64,000 nucleotides of DNA from Chitinophagales bacterium (GTDB taxonomy: Bacteria; Bacteroidota; Bacteroidia; Chitinophagales; UBA2359). The position numbers and the translations under genes were made by a program. The notes beneath the pieces are model-generated. The model ran no database searches. It had not been told where the DNA came from and worked only from the letters and a program-made list of their open reading frames with translations. The stretch is taken from contig JACJXU010000002.1 in assembly GCA_020636475.1 (NCBI GenBank), forward strand, positions 211,501 through 275,500, written 5' to 3'. Below, one piece after another: positions 8,450 to 16,513 of the stretch (within the stretch, counting starts at the first letter, position 1; every line of letters begins with the position of its first letter).

Positions 8450-8682
8450 TATTTATGCGCAATATTTCAGTAATTATCTTTTCCGAAATTCTAAAATCAG
8501 TAGCTAAAATATTCAGAATTAGTGGTTTTATGGTGGAAATGAGTCCTATTTGCTTTGCTTTGTGCAATGGTGATTTCAGAAGTAGTTACCATTCCGCCAT
8601 ATATTTGACGAAGTAAGGATAATTGGTTTATGTTTTGAAATAAAATTAAAACGCTGGTGTCCGGAATAATAATGTCAGGCAT
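8448..8682 (-). pseudogene. DUF3368/PIN-domain toxin (VapC-like), decayed
   Basis: The N-terminal part begins at the ATG 8682 and reads PDIIIPDTSVLILFQNI...LLRQIYGGMVTTSEI, the first strand with its metal-binding Asp and the 'VTTPE' segment of DUF3368 PIN ribonucleases. The C-terminal part is in another frame (8567-8448) and reads AKQIGLISTIKPLI...FRISEKIITEILRINN, the usual family end. The roughly 75 residues between are missing, so this is an internal deletion plus frame change. The start codon overlaps the stop of the antitoxin relic (ATGCCTGA), the typical toxin-antitoxin arrangement. It must be inactive. Confidence 0.75.
8450..8475. repeat. 26-bp direct repeat, right copy
   Basis: One mismatch from 7380-7405. 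On the minus strand it encodes ITEILRINN in frame with the C-terminal half of the PIN relic, and then reads on into foreign sequence instead of stopping. Confidence 0.85.
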
Positions 8683-8859
8683 TTTTTATATCCGTTTGCA
8701 AATCTTCTACAGAAGAACTAAATAATGATACACCATACTTTCCCAATAATTCTATGAAAGTTCTTTTTGAATACCTAACATTTCAGCAGCTTGTCCAGAA
8801 GATAAAATGCCATATTCATATAATTTTGTTGCTATTCGTAACAGATAATAAAAGTGTCC
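8675..8859 (-). pseudogene. UPF0175 antitoxin, frameshifted and 5'-truncated
   Basis: The first frame reads LLRIATKLYEYGILSSGQA and AEMLGIQK, then hits TAG at 8754-8752. The next frame carries on with RTFIELLGKYGVSLFSSSVE and ends at 8675. Together these match the UPF0175 pattern (LYE.G.LS.GQAAE followed by F.ELLGKYGVS). Restoring one A in the A5 run near 8760 would rejoin the frames. The first 25 or so residues and the start codon are absent, and the recA terminator lies just beyond. Confidence 0.75.
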
Positions 8860-8878
8860 TTATAGCTACTTTTAGCAA

Positions 8879-8913
8879 AAAAAAGGTTGTAAGAAAACGC
8901 TCACAACCTTTTT
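8879..8913 (-). terminator. recA terminator
   Basis: On the minus strand the stem AAAAAGGTTGT pairs with ACAACCTTTTT around a 12-nt loop, then runs into T residues. It begins 26 nt after the recA stop. Confidence 0.75.
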
Positions 8914-8938
8914 CACTTATTATTAGTACACTAACGTT

Positions 8939-9967
8939 CTACCCTTCATCATCTCCTTCCGAAGATTTTAGCATATCGGGCAGCAGTTGTGTCTTAATTT
9001 TTTGTTCTATTTCGGCAGCTAATTCAGGATTGTCGCGGAAGAAGTTTTTCACGTTTTCGCGCCCTTGTCCTATTTTCGAGCCGCCGTAAGCATACCACGA
9101 GCCACTTTTTTCGATAATGTTCATATCGGTACCCAAATCCACAATTTCGCCTACTTTAGAAATACCTTCTCCAAAGGTAATATCAAATTCCGCTTGGCGG
9201 AAAGGCGGCGCAAGTTTGTTTTTTACAATTTTTACCCGCGTGCGATTTCCTACGGCTTCATCGCCTATTTTTATCGCCCCAATGCGGCGAATATCCAAGC
9301 GCATGGAGGCATAAAATTTTAGCGCATTTCCGCCCGTTGTGGTTTCGGGATTGCCAAACATTACACCTAATTTTTCGCGTAGCTGGTTAATAAAAATGCA
9401 ACAGCATTGTGTTTTGGAAATAGAACCCGTAAGTTTGCGCATAGCTTGGCTCATCAGGCGGGCTTGAAGTCCCATTTTAGAATCGCCCATTTCGCCTTCC
9501 AATTCGCCGCGCGGCACTAAAGCTGCTACCGAGTCAATCACAATTAAGTCTATGGCACTGGAGCGAATAAGTTGGTCGGCAATATCTAAGGCTTGCTCGC
9601 CGTGGTCGGGTTGCGCAACAATAAGATTGTCCACATCAATACCTAAGGATTCGGCATATTTTTTATCGAAAGCATGTTCGGCATCAATAAAAGCCGCAAT
9701 ACCGCCTTTTTTCTGTACTTCGGCGATGGCATGAAGGGTAAGCGTTGTTTTTCCGGAAGATTCCGGTCCGTAAATTTCAATAATTCTTCCGCGCGGATAA
9801 CCGCCTACGCCCAAGGCAATATCCAACGAAATAGAACCCGTAGGAATTACTTCGGCTGCTACAACAGGCGCATCGCCCAAACGCATCACGGTTCCTTTTC
9901 CATACGATTTATTGATTTTGTCTAAGGCTAAATCCAGCGATTTAATTTTATCTTTATCTGTACTCAT
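8939..9967 (-). CDS. recA: Recombinase RecA
   Basis: 342 residues from the ATG at 9967; two TTG codons just upstream are less likely starts. RecA forms ATP-dependent filaments on single-stranded DNA, promotes strand exchange and triggers SOS cleavage. Walker A is GPESSGKTT (about 67-75) and Walker B is [12 protein letters not shown]. The L2/DNA-binding [22 protein letters not shown] region is intact. The acidic C-terminal tail (SSEGDDEG) is typical. Single gene with its own terminator; no clear SOS operator was seen. Confidence 0.97.
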   Translation of the reverse strand: MSTDKDKIKSLDLALDKINKSYGKGTVMRLGDAPVVAAEVIPTGSISLDIALGVGGYPRGRIIEIYGPESSGKTTLTLHAIAEVQKKGGIAAFIDAEHAFDKKYAESLGIDVDNLIVAQPDHGEQALDIADQLIRSSAIDLIVIDSVAALVPRGELEGEMGDSKMGLQARLMSQAMRKLTGSISKTQCCCIFINQLREKLGVMFGNPETTTGGNALKFYASMRLDIRRIGAIKIGDEAVGNRTRVKIVKNKLAPPFRQAEFDITFGEGISKVGEIVDLGTDMNIIEKSGSWYAYGGSKIGQGRENVKNFFRDNPELAAEIEQKIKTQLLPDMLKSSEGDDEG

Positions 9968-10047
9968 CAACAATGTTTTAAGTGAATATTAAAAACCTAA
10001 AAATACGAAATATTTATGGGAAAATAAACTGTTTGAAACAAAAAATG

Positions 10048-11118
10048 CTATATACCGCCTTCTTTAAGTTTTTCGGCATTTTCGGCAACTTTCAGCGCAT
10101 CTATCACTTCCTGAATATCGCCATTTACAAAAGCATCTAAGTTGTAGAGCGTAAGTCCAATCCGATGGTCGGTCATACGCCCTTGCGGAAAATTGTAGGT
10201 GCGAATTTTGGCAGAACGGTCGCCGGTAGAAACCAAAGTTTTGCGATGTTGGGCAATTTCAGCCATATGTTTGCTGTATTCGGCTTCATAAATACGCGTA
10301 CTCAACATTTTCATGGCAATTTCGCGGTTTTTGTGCTGATTGCGACTCTGCTGGCTTTCGGCAACAATACCCGTAGGTATGTGCGTAATACGAATGGCGG
10401 ACTCCGTTTTGTTCACGTGCTGCCCGCCCGCTCCACTTGCACGATAAGTATCAATGCGCAAATCGGCAGGATTTATCTGTACGTCCACTTCTTCGGCTTC
10501 GGGCAACACCGCTACGGTAGCTGCCGAAGTGTGTACACGTCCTTTGGCTTCGGTTTCGGGTACGCGCTGCACACGATGCACGCCCGACTCGTATTTGAGG
10601 TCGCCGTAAACGTTGTCGCCACTTACTTCAAAAGAAATTTCTTTGAAACCGCCGGCACTACTTTCGTTTTCCGACAGAATTTCCATTTGCCAGTTTTTGG
10701 TTTCGATGTAGCGTTTGTACATACGAAATAAGTCTCCGGCAAAAATAGCAGCTTCGTCGCCACCTGTTCCGGCACGTATTTCCACAATCGCATTTTTGCT
10801 GTCTTCGGGGTCTTTGGGAATAAGTAAAATTTTTAGTTCTTCTTCCAAGTTTTTTTTGCGCTCATCACTTTCTTCCAAATCAACTTTTACCATTTCGCGC
10901 AACTCATTGTCGGTTTCAGTTTTGAGTATCTGCTTGTTTTCCTCAATTTGCGCCAACAATGCTTTGTATTGCTCAATGGTTTTTACCAATGGGTCTAAGT
11001 CTTTGTACTCTTTGCTAAGTTGGGTAAAACGTTGTAAATCGGCAGTAAGCGCGGGGTCGGAAAGTTGTTGTTCAATATCTTTGTATCGTATAACGATAGC
11101 TTCTAATTTATCAAGCAT
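10048..11118 (-). CDS. prfA: Peptide chain release factor 1
   Basis: 356 residues, normal for RF1. It recognises UAA and UAG in the ribosomal A site and triggers peptide release. The codon-recognition tripeptide is PET at 187-189 within RVPETEAKGRVHTS (RF1 has PxT, RF2 has SPF), and the catalytic GGQ is at 231-233 in RASGAGGQHVNK. The coiled N-terminal domain is complete. No programmed frameshift is present, as expected for RF1. Confidence 0.97.
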   Translation of the reverse strand: MLDKLEAIVIRYKDIEQQLSDPALTADLQRFTQLSKEYKDLDPLVKTIEQYKALLAQIEENKQILKTETDNELREMVKVDLEESDERKKNLEEELKILLIPKDPEDSKNAIVEIRAGTGGDEAAIFAGDLFRMYKRYIETKNWQMEILSENESSAGGFKEISFEVSGDNVYGDLKYESGVHRVQRVPETEAKGRVHTSAATVAVLPEAEEVDVQINPADLRIDTYRASGAGGQHVNKTESAIRITHIPTGIVAESQQSRNQHKNREIAMKMLSTRIYEAEYSKHMAEIAQHRKTLVSTGDRSAKIRTYNFPQGRMTDHRIGLTLYNLDAFVNGDIQEVIDALKVAENAEKLKEGGI

Positions 11119-11144
11119 TTGGGGACAAAATTATTTTTAAGGCG

Positions 11145-11152
11145 CAAAAATA
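11145..11152 (-). promoter_or_regulatory. Bacteroidota -7 box for prfA
   Basis: The minus strand reads TATTTTTG, 26 nt before the prfA start. A second match, TAATTTTG, lies closer at 11133-11126, so the start site is ambiguous. No clear upstream TTG. Confidence 0.4.
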
Positions 11153-11200
11153 CACGCTTTTTACCGTAATTTAGTTTGTTTTCTGCGTATTTCAAAAAAT

Positions 11201-11383
11201 GATACCAAAATCGAATAGCTATTGCGTATTAAAAAAGTGTCCTTTCTTTTGCTTCGTTTTCTTTGGACAAGCAAAGAAAATGAAGAAGCCCTAAGTATAG
11301 TACTGTACCCAAACTTGCAGGGCAGATACTTATCCCTTAATAATACCTAAACCTATACGCAACTTTCATACGGTTTTGGTATG
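11201..11383. mobile_element. MITE-like dispersed repeat, copy 2, with terminal inverted repeats
   Basis: The ends are GATACCAAAATCG (11201-11213) and CGGTTTTGGTATG (11371-11383), inverted repeats matching at 11 of 13 positions. Inside lies the same 14-bp stem hairpin found at 8300-8365. It is about 183 bp, has no coding capacity and shows no obvious target duplication. It sits between the prfA promoter and the rplS terminator. Confidence 0.65.
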
Positions 11384-11416
11384 AAAAGTAAAATAGCAAT
11401 ACTATCCAACAAAGAA

Positions 11417-11442
11417 AAGCCGCTTCGATGTCGAAGCGGCTT
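11417..11442 (-). terminator. rplS terminator
   Basis: A perfect 12-bp stem, AAGCCGCTTCGA / TCGAAGCGGCTT, encloses a 2-nt spacer. On the minus strand it is followed by TTTTCTTTG. It is 34 nt past the rplS stop. Confidence 0.85.
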
Positions 11443-11475
11443 CCAATCTTTTATTTATTTATCACTCTTTAAAAA

Positions 11476-11841
11476 CTAAGAAGTTTTTGAAAAGAATTTT
11501 TTCTCTTTAATACGCGCTGCTTTACCTTTGGCTGCACGCAAGTAATAAAGTCTGGCACGTCTTACTTTACCTACTTTATTTACTTCGATTTTATCAATGT
11601 TAGGAGAATAAAGTGGGAAAATACGTTCTACGCCAATTCCTCCTGATATTTTTCTAACGGTAAAAGTACAAGTATGCGTTTTAGGGGTTCCTTTTATTTG
11701 AATAACGTCACCGCGGAAAACCTGAATACGTTCTTTACCACCTTCTATAATTTTATAGTGAACCGATACATTATCGCCGGCTTTGAAAGCAGGACGTTCG
11801 GTCATTGCTACCTGCTCGCGAATAAATTTTATAATTTCCAT
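11476..11841 (-). CDS. rplS: 50S ribosomal protein L19
   Basis: 121 residues. L19 sits at the interface between the 30S and 50S subunits. The family signatures [34 protein letters not shown] and the basic RRARLYYLR tail are all visible. It is a single gene with its own promoter box and terminator, and not in the trmD-rimM operon common in Proteobacteria. Confidence 0.97.
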   Translation of the reverse strand: MEIIKFIREQVAMTERPAFKAGDNVSVHYKIIEGGKERIQVFRGDVIQIKGTPKTHTCTFTVRKISGGIGVERIFPLYSPNIDKIEVNKVGKVRRARLYYLRAAKGKAARIKEKKFFSKTS

Positions 11842-11878
11842 AATTCTTCAATATACCTTAAAACTGAAAAAAGTGCTG

Positions 11879-11886
11879 CAAAGGTA
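11879..11886 (-). promoter_or_regulatory. Bacteroidota -7 box for rplS
   Basis: The minus strand reads TACCTTTG, an exact TAnnTTTG match, 37 nt upstream of the rplS ATG. Confidence 0.5.
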
Positions 11887-11976
11887 GTAGTATTATTTTA
11901 CTTATAAAAATAAACGAGCCCATTTTTTTGATATTTCACCAAAAAAGTGAGAAAATAAATTTCTTGTGCAAAATTA

Positions 11977-12546
11977 TTAGTCTCGAATAATGAAAATTTC
12001 GCCGTTTTCGTTTATTTTGATAATTCGCGAAGCTACACCCGCAGATGAACTATCGGCGTTTTTTTCGGGAACAATAAAGTCTATGCCTTGCTTGAGTGCA
12101 GGCGAAATAGCTGCAAAGTTTTGGGGGGAGGCTTCTCCACTAAAATTGGCAGAAGTTGAAACCAATGGGGCGTTCATTTTTTGCAGCAGTTTTTGGCAAA
12201 ATGTTTGTCGGCAAATGCGTATGCCCACCGAGCCGTCAGTTGCTTTGGCAAAAGCCGGAATATTTTGTGCGTGCGGGTAAATAACTGTAGTAGGACGCTG
12301 CGATTGTTCTAACATTGTCAGCATTTCTGGCGATGGGGTGTAGCCCAAAAACTTACTTAGCATTGGCACATCACGCACCAAAAGTATAAACGGATTGCTA
12401 CTGCTTCGCCCTTTGATGGCAAAAATCTTTGTAATAGCTTCTTCGTACATTGCGTGGCAACCTATGCCCCAAATAGTGTCGGTAGGGTAGAGAATTGTGC
12501 CTTTGGCTTCAATGATGGATAAGGCTTGTGCTACTACGTTTTTCAT
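11977..12546 (-). CDS. tsaC: L-threonylcarbamoyladenylate synthase (Sua5/YrdC family)
   Basis: 189 residues: a YrdC-fold domain only, without the C-terminal Sua5 extension. It makes threonylcarbamoyl-AMP from threonine, bicarbonate and ATP for the t6A37 modification of ANN-decoding tRNAs. The substrate-binding motif is visible as GTILYPTDTIWGIG, then IKGRSSSNPF, and VSTSANFSGE near residue 130. It lies 19 nt downstream of the barrel-protein gene on the same strand. Confidence 0.88.
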   Translation of the reverse strand: MKNVVAQALSIIEAKGTILYPTDTIWGIGCHAMYEEAITKIFAIKGRSSSNPFILLVRDVPMLSKFLGYTPSPEMLTMLEQSQRPTTVIYPHAQNIPAFAKATDGSVGIRICRQTFCQKLLQKMNAPLVSTSANFSGEASPQNFAAISPALKQGIDFIVPEKNADSSSAGVASRIIKINENGEIFIIRD

Positions 12547-12565
12547 TGCTTTCGAGGAAAAAACT

Positions 12566-13204
12566 TTAGAAGGCGATGCCTAAAGTTACTAAGGTAGTAT
12601 AGTCTAAATTTTTGATTTTTATTTCTTGAAATTGGTCTAAGTTTTGCCAAATATTTTGCTTGAAACTATCAAAAGTGGCATTAAACTCTACGCCCAAGCG
12701 CATTATTCTGAAAAAACGCAAGTTCGCACCCAACACCAAGCCTGCTCCGGTAAAAAATCCATCGTTGTTGATGGTGTCAATGGTGTTGTCGATATTGCTG
12801 GAAATACTTTCGTCTCCCATAAAAGTTGTCGGGAAAATAATGCCCGGATATAGGGTAAATGTTTCGGAAAGGATAAAATGCTTTTCTAAACCCAATATAC
12901 CTATAAAATCTTTTCGCTCTGCATCGTAGTCCGTAGCAAGTTCATTGTTTGTTACGCTATAATTCAGTTGATCTACGCCCGCACCCAAACGCAATGCCCA
13001 GTGATTTTTATTGAAAAAACGCAAGTTTCCGCTTATGGTGGCACTGCCGGTGTAGTCAATGTTATTAGCTTCCGGCAAGTCGGGTTGATTAATGCTAAAA
13101 GCACCAATATTAAGGGTTAAACTGACGTGGTCTTGCGCCGAAACAGAAAAGTTAATGCCTAAAATAGTTATAAGGCTAAGGTAAATTGGCGTTAAAAACT
13201 TCAT
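12566..13204 (-). CDS. Outer membrane beta-barrel protein, unknown function
   Basis: 212 residues. The signal peptide ends near NFSVSAQ. The rest is alternating hydrophobic and polar residues in eight or so strands (for example HVSLTLNIGAF, ALRLGAGVDQLNY, LRFFRIMRLGVEF) and a terminal strand ending in Phe (LVTLGIAF). This is the build of small Bacteroidota porin-family or OmpW/OmpX-like barrels. The ligand is unknown. Confidence 0.7.
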   Translation of the reverse strand: MKFLTPIYLSLITILGINFSVSAQDHVSLTLNIGAFSINQPDLPEANNIDYTGSATISGNLRFFNKNHWALRLGAGVDQLNYSVTNNELATDYDAERKDFIGILGLEKHFILSETFTLYPGIIFPTTFMGDESISSNIDNTIDTINNDGFFTGAGLVLGANLRFFRIMRLGVEFNATFDSFKQNIWQNLDQFQEIKIKNLDYTTLVTLGIAF

Positions 13205-13308
13205 ACGTATTAATTTTTTGAAAAGAAATGACTTGCCGATTTAGAATAAAGGAAAAATGATTTGGTTTAAAAAAATTATAGATTTTTGGGTATTAAAAAA
13301 TCTTAATT

Positions 13309-13339
13309 TTGAAGGCTAAATAATAAACCCGTTTCTTTG
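13309..13339 (+). promoter_or_regulatory. Bacteroidota promoter for thrB
   Basis: TTG (13309-13311) is followed 20 nt later by TTTCTTTG (13332-13339), one base off TAnnTTTG. The box ends 25 nt before the thrB ATG. Confidence 0.5.
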
Positions 13340-13364
13340 CATAAAAAATAACTATCTATCAGAA

Positions 13365-14306
13365 ATGAAACGCAAAGATAATTGGAAAAAAGCATTTGCT
13401 CCGGCTTCTATTGGAAATTTAACGGTCGGTTTTGACATAATTGGTATGGCAATAGAACAGCCGGGAGATATAGTACACGCTTGTTTTAACAACCAAAAGT
13501 GTGTTCGTGTTTTGTCGATAAGCGGCGATGGTGGAAAATTGCCATTGCCTGCGCATGAAAACACGGCTGGCGTAGCAGTGTTAAAACTCTTAGAAAAATT
13601 AAATACCGAGCAAGGTATAGATTTGAAAATAGAGAAAAAAATGCCTTTGGGCAGTGGTATGGGTTCGAGTGCTGCCAGTGCCGTAGCAGCAGTTGTAGCC
13701 GCCAACGCACTGTTTGAAAATCCCTTGCCCAAATCGGAACTGATAGATTGTACTTTGGCGGCGGAAGCTACTGCTGTAGGCACAGCGCATGGCGATAATG
13801 TTTTTCCTTCATTATTGGGAGGAATAGTGTTGATACATACGTATAATCCCTTAAGAATCATTCAGTTGCCTGTGCCGGAAAACTTACAGTATGTCTTGGT
13901 ACATCCGCATTTAGAACTCCTCACCGCCTATGCGCGTTCGGTAGTACCCAAGCAAGTGGATTTAGCAACAGCCATTGCTCAAAATGCGCACACAGCTACT
14001 TTTGTTCACGCACTCCACACCCAAGATTACAATTTGTTGCAACAAAGTATGTTCGACACTTTGGCGGAGCCGCACCGAAAACAATTTATACCCGGATACG
14101 AGCTTATACAAAAAGCAGCATTGGCAAAAGGAGCTATAAATTGTGGTATTTCTGGTGCCGGACCTTCTATGTACGCCTTGGGAAAACCCACTACCAATAT
14201 GCAAAAAATTGGCGAAGCAATTCAGGCTGTGTGGCAAAGAAAAGGTATTGGCAGTGAAATGTATTTGGGTAAGGTAAACACGCAAGGGGCGCATCTTTTG
14301 GATTAA
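13365..14306 (+). CDS. thrB: Homoserine kinase
   Basis: 313 residues, GHMP kinase superfamily. It phosphorylates L-homoserine with ATP, the step before threonine synthase. The ATP loop is PLGSGMGSSAAS at about 94-105. The N-terminal strand-turn FAPASIGNLTVGFDIIG and the C-terminal GISGAGPSMYAL motif fit the family. ThrA and ThrC genes often adjoin thrB in Bacteroidota; they do not here, and hemF follows 18 nt downstream, so the two may form an operon. Confidence 0.93.
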   Translation: MKRKDNWKKAFAPASIGNLTVGFDIIGMAIEQPGDIVHACFNNQKCVRVLSISGDGGKLPLPAHENTAGVAVLKLLEKLNTEQGIDLKIEKKMPLGSGMGSSAASAVAAVVAANALFENPLPKSELIDCTLAAEATAVGTAHGDNVFPSLLGGIVLIHTYNPLRIIQLPVPENLQYVLVHPHLELLTAYARSVVPKQVDLATAIAQNAHTATFVHALHTQDYNLLQQSMFDTLAEPHRKQFIPGYELIQKAALAKGAINCGISGAGPSMYALGKPTTNMQKIGEAIQAVWQRKGIGSEMYLGKVNTQGAHLLD

Positions 14307-14324
14307 AAAAATATAAATTTTAAT

Positions 14325-15236
14325 ATGAAAACGACAAAAAACGACATTCAACAATGGTTTCAGGCTTTGCAAGATGACATTTGTAGCGGATTGGAAAAAT
14401 TAGATGGAAAAGCGCAGTTTGAAGAAGACCTCTGGCAACGCGAAGGCGGCGGCGGTGGACGAACACGCATTATCCAAAATGGTGTCTTGCTCGAAAAGGG
14501 TGGGGTGAACTTTTCGGCGGTTTATGGCGAAACTCCAGCGGCAGTGCAACAAGCTATGAATTTGCCGCCTTCCAATTTTTTTGCCAGCGGCGTGTCTATT
14601 GTTATTCATCCGATAAGTCCGATGGTGCCTATTATTCATATGAATGTGCGCTATTTTGAAATAGATGACAATTTATGGTGGTTTGGCGGTGGTATTGACC
14701 TTACGCCGCATTATGTGATGCCCGAATTGGCGCAAGCATTTCACCGAGGACTCAAAAGCGTGTGCAATGAATATCAGCTAAATGCTTACAGTCGCTTTAA
14801 GGAATGGGCGGACGACTATTTTTATATAAAACATCGGCAGGAAACGCGCGGAATAGGCGGAATATTTTTTGATAATTTGAACGAAACTTCCGAAAAAACA
14901 GCTAAAAACAATATTTGGGAATTTGTGCAGGCTGTAGGCAATGCGTTTGTGCCTTTGTACCAAGAACAATGCGAAGCTACGCGTAATTTGCCGTATGGCG
15001 ATAAAGAAAAAAACTGGCAGGCGTTGCGGCGCGGGCGTTATGTAGAGTTTAATTTGGTGCTGGATAGAGGCACAAAATTTGGCTTGGACACCAATGGTCG
15101 CACCGAATCTATCTTAATGAGTTTGCCGGCAACTGCCGCTTGGCAATACAAATACACGCCACAAGCCGATTCGGCGGAGGCATTTACCCAACAATATTTG
15201 CGAAAAGGTATAGATTGGTTGGGTATCACTCCCTAA
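14325..15236 (+). CDS. hemF: Oxygen-dependent coproporphyrinogen III oxidase
   Basis: 303 residues. HemF converts coproporphyrinogen III to protoporphyrinogen IX with O2, a step of heme synthesis. Conserved stretches are visible: EDLWQREGGGGGRTRI, VIHPISPMVPIIHMNVRYFE, WWFGGGIDLTPHY, GIGGIFFDNLNE and RRGRYVEFNLVLDRGTKFGL. The enzyme requires oxygen, which agrees with the cytochrome oxidase accessory genes at 24.8-26.3 kb and implies an aerobic host. Confidence 0.96.
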   Translation: MKTTKNDIQQWFQALQDDICSGLEKLDGKAQFEEDLWQREGGGGGRTRIIQNGVLLEKGGVNFSAVYGETPAAVQQAMNLPPSNFFASGVSIVIHPISPMVPIIHMNVRYFEIDDNLWWFGGGIDLTPHYVMPELAQAFHRGLKSVCNEYQLNAYSRFKEWADDYFYIKHRQETRGIGGIFFDNLNETSEKTAKNNIWEFVQAVGNAFVPLYQEQCEATRNLPYGDKEKNWQALRRGRYVEFNLVLDRGTKFGLDTNGRTESILMSLPATAAWQYKYTPQADSAEAFTQQYLRKGIDWLGITP

Positions 15237-15251
15237 AATTGTGTATTTTTG
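15219..15251 (+). promoter_or_regulatory. Bacteroidota promoter for ftsX
   Basis: TTG at 15219-15221 and TATTTTTG at 15244-15251 (exact TAnnTTTG) are 22 nt apart and straddle the hemF stop codon. This supports the ATG at 15270 as the ftsX start. Confidence 0.55.
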
Positions 15252-15269
15252 TCACTTAAAAATGCCAAT

Positions 15270-16142
15270 ATGACGTATTTAGATGGCAAGTCTATTTCCA
15301 AAACGCGTACTTCTTACATTTACACTATTGTAAGTAAGACCTTAGTTTTGTTTATTTTGGGACTCATCGGCATCATCATAGCCAATGCGCAGCGTATTTC
15401 GCAATCCTTGCGCGAAAATTTGGAATTTACCTTAGTGTTGGCGGATAATCTAAGCGAAAAAGACTCGAAAGATCTGATAGCTCTCCTCAAAGAAAAACCA
15501 TATACCAGCTCGCTCGAATTTGTACCTAAAGAAGAAGCTGTTAAAGATTTTGAAAAAGAATTTGGCGAAGATTTTACCGTAGTGTTGGGCTACAATCCGC
15601 TGTTTCCTTCTATTAATCTTCATTTAAATGCGGCTTTTACAGGAAAAGAAAGACTAAAAGAAATAGAAACCGACTTGTTGAAAAACAGTGCTGTGAAGGA
15701 AATTTACTATCAGCAAAACTTGATGAACATCATCAATGCCAATATCCGAAAGTTGAGTATTATTTTGATAGTGCTTAGTTTGGTATTTTTGTTCATAACT
15801 ATTGCCGTTATTGACAGCACCATCAAATTGGCGATGTATTCGAGTCGGTTTTTGATAAAAAGCATGCAACTCGTAGGCGCAACCCGCAATTTTATTGTAC
15901 GTCCTTTTATTCAACGAAGCATTTTCAACGGTGTTCTTAGTGGCATTTTTGCCAATATTTTGCTTGTACTTTTTATGTTGTTTGTTCAACAAAGTTTGCC
16001 GCAATCCTCCATTCAATACAATTGGCTAAGTTATTTGTACACAGGCATAAGCATTATTGTAGTAGGTGTGCTTATATCTTACTGGAGTACGCAAGCAGCG
16101 GTGGTGAAATATTTGAAACTCAAATTAGACGAGTTGTATTAG
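15270..16142 (+). CDS. ftsX: Cell division permease FtsX
   Basis: 290 residues from the ATG at 15270; a TTG at 15249 lies inside the -7 box and is unlikely. FtsX is the membrane half of the FtsEX ABC system, which couples ATP hydrolysis to septal peptidoglycan hydrolase activation. One TM helix near the N-terminus (LVLFILGLIGIIIAN) is followed by an extracytoplasmic domain (LEFTLVLADNLSEKD to about residue 160) and three further TM helices. ftsE is not adjacent. The order ftsX-DUF3098-uppP-truB is commonly conserved in Bacteroidota. Confidence 0.9.
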   Translation: MTYLDGKSISKTRTSYIYTIVSKTLVLFILGLIGIIIANAQRISQSLRENLEFTLVLADNLSEKDSKDLIALLKEKPYTSSLEFVPKEEAVKDFEKEFGEDFTVVLGYNPLFPSINLHLNAAFTGKERLKEIETDLLKNSAVKEIYYQQNLMNIINANIRKLSIILIVLSLVFLFITIAVIDSTIKLAMYSSRFLIKSMQLVGATRNFIVRPFIQRSIFNGVLSGIFANILLVLFMLFVQQSLPQSSIQYNWLSYLYTGISIIVVGVLISYWSTQAAVVKYLKLKLDELY

Positions 16143-16189
16143 TTTGCAAGCCCGTACATCGCTAAATAAACTTAAATCTTTGCGCAAAT

Positions 16190-16220
16190 TTGCACTAAGC
16201 CACAAAAGCATGTACATTTG
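16190..16220 (+). promoter_or_regulatory. Bacteroidota promoter for the DUF3098 gene
   Basis: TTG at 16190-16192 and TACATTTG at 16213-16220 (exact TAnnTTTG) with 20 nt between. It lies 38 nt before the DUF3098 ATG and may also drive uppP. Confidence 0.6.
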
Positions 16221-16258
16221 TAGGGCAATGCTTCATTTAGCATAAAAAAATATCTTAT

Positions 16259-16513
16259 ATGAGTGATTACAAACATCATTTTTTATTTCATAAAAAAAAC
16301 TTTGTCATTGTACTGATAGGTTTGGCAGTTATGCTATTGGGATTTTTTGCTATGATGCTCGCTCCCAATACCGACCCTACTGTATATAACGAAAAAGAAT
16401 TGTATGGTTTTCGTACTACTGTATTAGCACCAGTGCTGGTATTGCTCGGTTTGGTAATTCAAGTAGTAGCCATTATGATGAAACCTAAAAATCTTCCCGA
16501 AAAAGAAGTTTAA
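16259..16513 (+). CDS. DUF3098 domain-containing membrane protein
   Basis: 84 residues with two TM helices (FVIVLIGLAVMLLGFFAMML and a second at about 53-72) joined by a loop containing NEKELYGFRTTVLAPV, the family's conserved segment. Function unknown. Its stop overlaps the uppP start by one base (TAATG), so translation is probably coupled. Confidence 0.9.
   Translation: MSDYKHHFLFHKKNFVIVLIGLAVMLLGFFAMMLAPNTDPTVYNEKELYGFRTTVLAPVLVLLGLVIQVVAIMMKPKNLPEKEV

Noticed and set aside
8296..8616. 106-codon plus-strand ORF across the hairpin repeat
   Set aside because: It runs antisense to the PIN relic and through a noncoding repeat; composition is not protein-like.
10165..10731. 188-codon plus-strand ORF
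   Set aside because: It lies wholly antisense to prfA, whose protein is fully conserved.
11476..11841. Riboswitch or leader upstream of rplS
   Set aside because: Only about 37 nt separate the promoter box from the start codon and no structure is visible.
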